From positions 12,101,878 to 12,165,877 of the forward strand of contig NC_092054.1 in the NCBI RefSeq assembly GCF_003086295.3: a stretch of DNA of 64,000 bases. The letters are read 5' to 3'. The notes under the pieces were generated by a model, which saw only the letters and a list, made by a program, of their open reading frames with translations, searched no databases and was not told where the DNA came from. This DNA is from Arachis hypogaea. Its lineage: Eukaryota; Streptophyta; Magnoliopsida; Fabales; Fabaceae. The stretch's first letter is position 1. Each line of letters opens with the position of its first letter. Of the stretch, positions 58,501 through 64,000 are shown piece after piece. A program made the position numbers and the translations under genes.

Positions 58501-61500
58501 GAAAACTCGACACAATATATCAGGACGGTCTTCTGCCTTCAATCCAATGGAAGTCACTTCTCTTCTTATCTCATCCCATTCAGGGTTACAGGTCATGGTG
58601 ATAAAATAGCTAGGATATCCTGCATATCTGCAAATTACAAACGCATCTTTACAATTATTCATCATATACCTAGGTCCACTGGTAAAAGTACTGGGAAGTA
58701 TTATTCTTTTGCCAAGCCTTGCAGCATCTACATCCCCGTTTATAAGACTTTCATGCAGACATTTGTATTTATCAACCCTCAACTGTGGTTGTTTACACCT
58801 AAAGAATTTTAACCTCTCTGATTCCACCATTGTGTAGGCATCTACCAGAAACTGTTGGAATAATCTCTTTGATCTCAGAATTAACGGAGATTCACCCGTC
58901 CTTTTCTGTAGTCGAAAAGCAAAGAATTGTCGCAAAGTGATTGTTTTGTTTTTCTTTGTAGGTCTAGCGGAGATAGAATCTGATGTTGCAATACCCAAAC
59001 GAAATCCATCCTCCCCATACGGAAACAACAATGGATATTGCAAGGCTAAATAAGATGGATGAAAAACATCAATCCGCTGGAGCTTTCTAGATTGACTCTC
59101 TATAATAATATCTCTATCCTTGCTAAGTTGTTCGACATCGCCAACAATCAATGCAGCCACTTCAGATGCAGATGGCAAGTTGTATGTCCTGCCATCTGTA
59201 GTCCTTTTACTAATCAACTTAAGCTTTATGTTTGTGCAATTTTCCTGTTGGTATCTATCTCTTGCATAGCGAAAACTCTTTGCCAAACTATTATATCTGT
59301 CTAGCATGTTTCTTAATATTGCCACAATTTCCCTATCCCGCTCATTTATAGCTTCATTGGAACTGCAAAAAAAAAAAACAATAAAATTTATGTTATTTTC
59401 TCTCACAGATAAGAAATAACTAAAAAATTTGACTGGTTGCATGAAAATTATCGAAGTGTGCCTATTCAATTATCAATCTCATTTTCTGTGTCATAAATAT
59501 ATAGCTGGGCAAATGTTGGTCCCAAACTATCAGGAGGAAGTAAGCTACCAATGCTATGGTAGTTTTGACCCCCAAGCTTAAAAATTGGAGGAGCAGTCCC
59601 ATTGTTCACCCCACGGTCAATTTTTTCAGCCATTGATGTAAAACAAAACATTGAATTAAATGTCCTTATATTTTTTAGGAAATGAATACTTCTTTGATCT
59701 CCTCCAGTATGAAGCTGAATGAGCTCATCAGGAGGCACAGAAAGTAGAGGAAGCTCGATCTTTCCTTCCATACAACATAATGAAAACTTTGGTTGGGGTG
59801 ACTGTTTGGATTTAGCAAGCCTTTCTCCAGACCACATCCATGCTTTACAGTGTTGACATTGATAAATAGGATTTCCTATATCCCATACATCTGCCGAATG
59901 AACTCTCTTTAGCTACTCAGTTGTCATACCGATACAATTTAGTCCATGATGTACACAAATGCAAATAAGCATACAGATAAAAATTTTACATACCGTCTAA
60001 GATTTCTGAGGACGGTATAAAATTATCTTCCATATCCACATCCAACATTGAATCATCATAACCATTCAAAACTACAGTAAAAAAAATTATAAAAAATACA
60101 AACATAATCATTTTGATGTATTACTAATAATTCATATATCTTGCAAACTACAAACTTAAATTCTTGATATAGTGAAAAATTACCTTCATCATCAACAAAA
60201 GGGTCAACACGTTGGCCACTGTGTGTGTTAGCGTTTGGTGGATGTGTCTTAACAGTCGATAAATTTACATCTTCATAAAGTTGTGCCAAATTAATAGCCA
60301 CCGAAGCAACAACAGAGGAAGATTGTCCTTTTTGCACCCCAATCATAGTAGAACTTCTTTACAAAAAAGTTAAATTTCATTCAAATAAACCATAGAAACT
60401 ATAGAAAAAAAAGAATATAATAATGACGATTATCTTTTCTAAATTACCTTTCTGTTAGGCACGATTGGTGGAAACCGGAGTGTGATGGAAGCTGATTTTG
60501 TGAAACGACTTCAGTTAGATTATTGACGGGTCCTTGTACACTGGAGTATGCTAGAATTTTAATAAATCTATGTTATATAAATGATTTCCGATGAAGTATA
60601 CTTTTTGTTAAATATTGGTGTATGAATCATTTGGCAATCATTAACTATACGTACTATTTGTTAACACGGACAGTGGAGTTCTTGTCAATGAAGGATCCGT
60701 CTGTAGAGTTAAAGATTTAGATCTTATCTCTGATGTAGAAGGTCTTACATAATTAGGAGGAGTATTTTCCTGTCCAAAAATTCCATGCGAGGCACAGTGT
60801 ATACCATGCATAGATAGTTGCTTCCCTATGAATGAGTAATGAGAAATATATAGAAAATTTTCATCATTAAACCGATATAAATTAAATTTAGATAAATATG
60901 AGTCAATTAAATTTGTATTATTGTTGTTCGTCGACACTGTTAAGTAAAAAAAAAATAAATGAAACACAAATAATAATTATTCAATTAACTAATCTCGTAT
61001 TTGATTTTATATAATTTTAGTAGTATACTTTCGTAGTTAAAATTTTTTTTGTATTGGTTTAGCTTTATTGAATTATTTTTTAAATTATTAAACTAAATCA
61101 ATGAGTATTCATATCATATTATTCAAAATATAACCAATCATCAGTTAAAAATAAATACAATTCAATTTAAATAATAAATAAAACTCTAAATTTAAATATA
61201 ATTTTAAAATTTCAATTTATTTAAATCGAGTTAAATAGATACACACAAAAGCATCAAATTTTATATTTTCTCAATTAATATAGAGTTTTATGTATTAATT
61301 TAGGATAAATAGTATATTATTTTAAATTATGATAGAATATATTTTAAATAATATTAAATAATTAATTAACCTAAATAGTATATGAAGATTTGAAGATTGC
61401 ATAGTTTTTATGTAATTTATACCTTATTAAATACGAGTTTAAAAAAAATTATAAAGATGAACAATTATTTATAGTTTTTAAATCACTAAACTAAAATATT

Positions 61501-61680
61501 TAAAAAATTATGTATAGTACAAATTACTTCGCTAATATTCTCAACAACAATAATAGTTTAAACTGTAATTCCCATAAAAAATAGAAATTAAAGAAGTTTT
61601 AGAAAAACACTTACCAGAAGCACCAAAGAAAGCAGACTCATTATCATCAAGTCTTTTTCGTTTTCTTGTCAAAATTATCT
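55094..61680 (-). pseudogene. Helitron Rep-helicase (RepHel), nearly intact, one nonsense codon
   Basis: Well-supported exons, in transcript order, are 59362-58434, 58355-57465, 57177-56851 and 56760-55094, with GT/AG introns and 1,271 codons including the stop. The Rep part has the HUH motif in KRGLPHAHILLF (near 58,310) and the two-tyrosine motif YLFKYVHKGNDR (near 57,900), which cut and join DNA during rolling-circle transposition. The Pif1-type helicase has Walker A GHGGTGKT (near 56,460), Walker B IIWDEAPM, GGDFRQILPV, TINKSQGQTL and YVALSRV. The upstream exon (59,474 to about 59,960) encodes CQHCKAWMWSGERLAKSK and is broken by TAG at 59915-59913, where relatives have Q. Its donor looks changed (tt at 59469-59468 where gt is expected). 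Further 5' exons lie near 60,000-60,350, 60,640-60,830 and 61,614-61,670 (RKRKRLDDNESAFFG); these limits are tentative. Confidence 0.85.
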
Positions 61681-62150
61681 TTCATCTTAACCTTGCAACC
61701 TTTGATTGTGTGATTGGAGTGGGATACATTATCGTTGTTAAGTCACTTATCTACAATGTACTTCTTCCGCAACAATGAGCTACGAATACAAATTTTCAAA
61801 TTTTAATACTTATTTTGAAGTTAAATTTTAAATATCCATTAACTCACAATACTGATTATTTATTGATTAATTTATGAGGTATCAATTTTTACTTAAAAAA
61901 TAAAAAATTTAATTTTTAAATATGTAAAAATATATTAACAGTGACTTTTAATTCACAAATTAATAATCTTATTAAAATGGATATATATATATATATAAAA
62001 GCCAAACCAATTTAAATATAGCTATCTTAAGCAAACTAATTTTTACATTATATATTATCAAATAATTGATTGAAAATATACACTCCTGCACGATAATTTT
62101 TAAATTTGAATTTAGAAGTATTCAATAAATCACATTTTTTAATCAACGTA

Positions 62151-62269
62151 TAACAAAAAAATTAGTTAAAGACAAAATATTCAACACAGAATAATTTTAG
62201 TCATTTAAAATTTAAATATTAAAAATTAGATTAGGTATTAAAAATTAAATACAACTTTGTGGTATGCTT

Positions 62270-62300
<31 letters not shown>

Positions 62301-62428
62301 AATAATTATAACAAAAAAATTAGTTAAAGACAAAATATTCAACACAGAATAATTTTAGTCATTTAAAATTTAAATATTAAAAATTAGATTAGGTATTAAA
62401 AATTAAATACAACTTTGTGGTATGCTTC

Positions 62429-62466
<38 letters not shown>
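62151..62466. repeat. 158-bp tandem duplication with CAA microsatellites
   Basis: The words taacaaaaaaattagttaaa and caacacagaataattttagt, and the rest of the unit, occur at 62151 and again 158 bp later at 62309. Each unit ends in a (CAA)n run, about 30 bp in the first (62270-62299) and about 50 bp in the second (62428-62478). The repeat is within the 5' part of Helitron H3, upstream of its gene. Confidence 0.85.
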
Positions 62467-62479
<13 letters not shown>

Positions 62480-63449
62480 AATAATAATAATATACTTTTA
62501 AAAAGTGGTTATGCATGTTCTCCGTGATATGTAATTTTTAAATTTATTTTATAAATAATAAAATATATAATTTTGGATAATTACATTGAGTGAATAATAA
62601 AAATTAGTATCCAAATTAACAAACTTTAACCTATCTGATAAAAGAAAATGAAACTTACATAAAACATATAAAAATTACATAAAACATAGTGTATTGTGTA
62701 GTAACAGTATTTTTAGAGAGTGTATAATAGTCTTATTTTTTTCAAATATTTAACAATTAAGCTATATTATATTAATTCTTTTCAATTACTAAACTAATAA
62801 GTTTATAACATGTGAACAGTAAAAAAAATAAAATTGTAAAGAAGTTGAACAAAATAAAATGAAAATACTAATCAATAGAAGACTAATCAACAGTTAAAAA
62901 ATTTATTTGAAATGAAAAAAAATAAATAAAACTTACATAAAGATGCGGTGCAATGTGCAACAGTAACACCTTCAAAAGGATATCTAATAATCAAATATTG
63001 AGTATGAAAGATTATATGTAATTGTAGAGTTCTTATATAGAGCTATTGTATTTTGGGCTGGACTAAAATATTAATGTGTATATATTATAATTTGTTGGAA
63101 AGAATCAAAGATATTATTTTATTTTAAATTTAATAGTTTTCCTTTTTGAACCAAATAAAAAATTTCTATTTACGGAGTCATAAATATAATATAACATACT
63201 TTAATAAGTCCCAGCAGCATACAACACCAACACCCTAACAATCAATCTCATTCAGTAATTACTCTCATTTAATAATATTTTTTATTTGATAATTTTACGT
63301 TCAATGATTGACTAATAATAAATTAAAAGCATTTTTTATTAATGTTATTATTTGGATTTTTTACTTAAATAAATTTTATAGAACTCAAATTTACTGGATT
63401 CCCCTGAAATGAGATCTGCAACGTGATTACCCTCTTTCTATTATTATAT

Positions 63450-63648
63450 AAATCGTCCTAGGCTTTGTAGGATTAAATAAAACATAAACCATTTCAGCCT
63501 GGAACGATTAATGCATGATCTGGTAAGGGAAGCGAAGCAAAGGGTAAATCGTGCCAGAGTCCCTAGAGTTAAAAGGAAAACGTAAATTGTCCCAGGCTGG
63601 TAGGTTTAACATGTTGTTGGACTAAACCTCATTGGACTGCCACGATTT
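63450..63648. repeat. Cluster of five copies of an aaatcgtcccaggct-like motif
   Basis: Copies are aaatcgtcctaggct (63450), agcctggaacgatt inverted (63496), aaatcgtgccagagt (63546), aaattgtcccaggct (63584) and actgccacgattt inverted (63636). Both orientations occur within 200 bp. Such clusters are usual in subterminal regions of DNA transposons, which use them as transposase-binding sites. The first copy overlaps the supposed 5' end of Helitron H3. The owner of the cluster is unknown. Confidence 0.6.
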
Positions 63649-63669
63649 ACATACAAAGGAAAGCCTACT

Positions 63670-64000
63670 CACCCTGCTACTATTTATGTATAATAGGGTA
63701 TTTTTATTTATAATATTTTAATTTAAATTATATCTATTTAAATTTTAACTTAAAAAATAAAAATATAATTTTTATAATTTCAATTATTAATTTTATTAAT
63801 AAGATTAAATTAAATTAAAAAAAATACTAACAAATTATAATAGAAAGAGTACTAAATTTTAATATATAAATTTAAGCCTTTTTCTTTAAAAAAATGTCAA
63901 AAGGTGTTAAAAAATATAATTTTAAATAATATGAATTCATATTATTTTGAATAACATAAATTTAAGTTTTTATAAAATTTCTAGTATTCATTGTTTATAT
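63670..64000. other. AT-rich DNA to the window edge
   Basis: I see nothing recognisable except a short word gctactatttatgtataata near 63,678, which faintly resembles a Helitron 5' end on the minus strand. Confidence 0.4.

Larger units (their letters stand above)
54147..63453 (-). mobile_element. Helitron H3 with Rep-helicase gene, about 9.3 kb
   Basis: The 5' end is at about 63453 on the minus strand (tttatataataatagaaagag), which matches the opening of H2 (tttatattataataggagaa). The 3' end is CTAG at 54150-54147, with a second copy at 54864-54861 because of the tandem duplication. It is preceded by the hairpin cgtgc-taa-gcacg-like stem (ccgtgctaagcacagg) and tttatacactag. The Rep-helicase gene occupies 55,094 to about 61,680. 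The first 1.8 kb hold AT-rich sequence and a CAA repeat duplication. The 5' end is inferred from similarity and lacks an evident TC. Confidence 0.75.

Noticed and set aside
63660..63700. A further Helitron 5' end on the minus strand
   Set aside because: It only faintly resembles the others. The site at 63,453 matches the H2 opening far better.
1..64000. CRISPR arrays, bacterial operons, ribosome binding sites or ribosomal RNA
   Set aside because: The spliced plant genes and transposons show this is nuclear plant DNA, and no such structures were seen.
1..64000. LTR retrotransposons
   Set aside because: No paired LTRs, primer-binding site, polypurine tract or gag-pol frame was seen. The retroelement coding regions are LINE-type.

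Overview
This window is nuclear DNA from a flowering plant. It is very AT-rich, its genes have many introns with GT/AG borders, and it is dominated by plant-type transposons (Mutator-like, PIF/Harbinger, hAT, Helitron, L1-type LINE). Repeat styles I recognise suggest a legume, possibly Arachis; that is an inference, and no marker here proves it.

Only two ordinary host genes are present, both on the + strand. A 10-exon homologue of protein SCAI lies at 24,274-30,882 (567 residues after splicing). A 6-exon V-type proton ATPase subunit E gene lies at 38,863-41,418 (230 residues). Exon lengths sum to whole codons in both, and neither shows a lesion. Each has a transposon edge very close upstream: a Helitron 3' end 124 bp before the SCAI start codon, and a Mutator-like end about 270 bp before the V-ATPase start codon.

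Layout. 1-2,200: AT-rich DNA, a tRNA-like tandem repeat with a probable target duplication, and a GC-rich block. About 2,200-10,430: a Mutator-like element (MULE-1) with two convergent genes, a plant mobile domain (PMD) gene on + and a mudrA-type transposase on -; both are complete in structure but carry stop codons. 10,792-13,185: a deleted PIF/Harbinger element with a fold-back MITE nested in it. 13,321-16,100: small inverted-repeat elements and AT-rich DNA. About 16,105-24,149: a non-autonomous Helitron (H1). 24,274-30,882: SCAI gene with several retroelement scraps in its introns. 31,825-38,590: an hAT-type MITE and a decayed second MULE (MULE-2) with a GRF-like gene convergent to its transposase. 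38,863-41,418: V-ATPase E. 41,965-49,981: a third Mutator-like element (MULE-3) with about 300-bp inverted ends, split by an almost full-length L1-type LINE whose two ORFs are both open. 51,992-63,453: two Helitrons head to tail on the - strand, H2 (non-autonomous) and H3 (with the Rep-helicase gene), whose junction is part of a 714-bp tandem duplication. 63,454-64,000: a cluster of a short repeated motif, then AT-rich DNA.

The most distinctive structures are the head-to-tail Helitron pair with the duplicated terminus, the two MULEs that both pair a transposase with a convergent accessory gene, and the young LINE inside MULE-3. Element boundaries given with target duplications are well supported. 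Those marked approximate are not.
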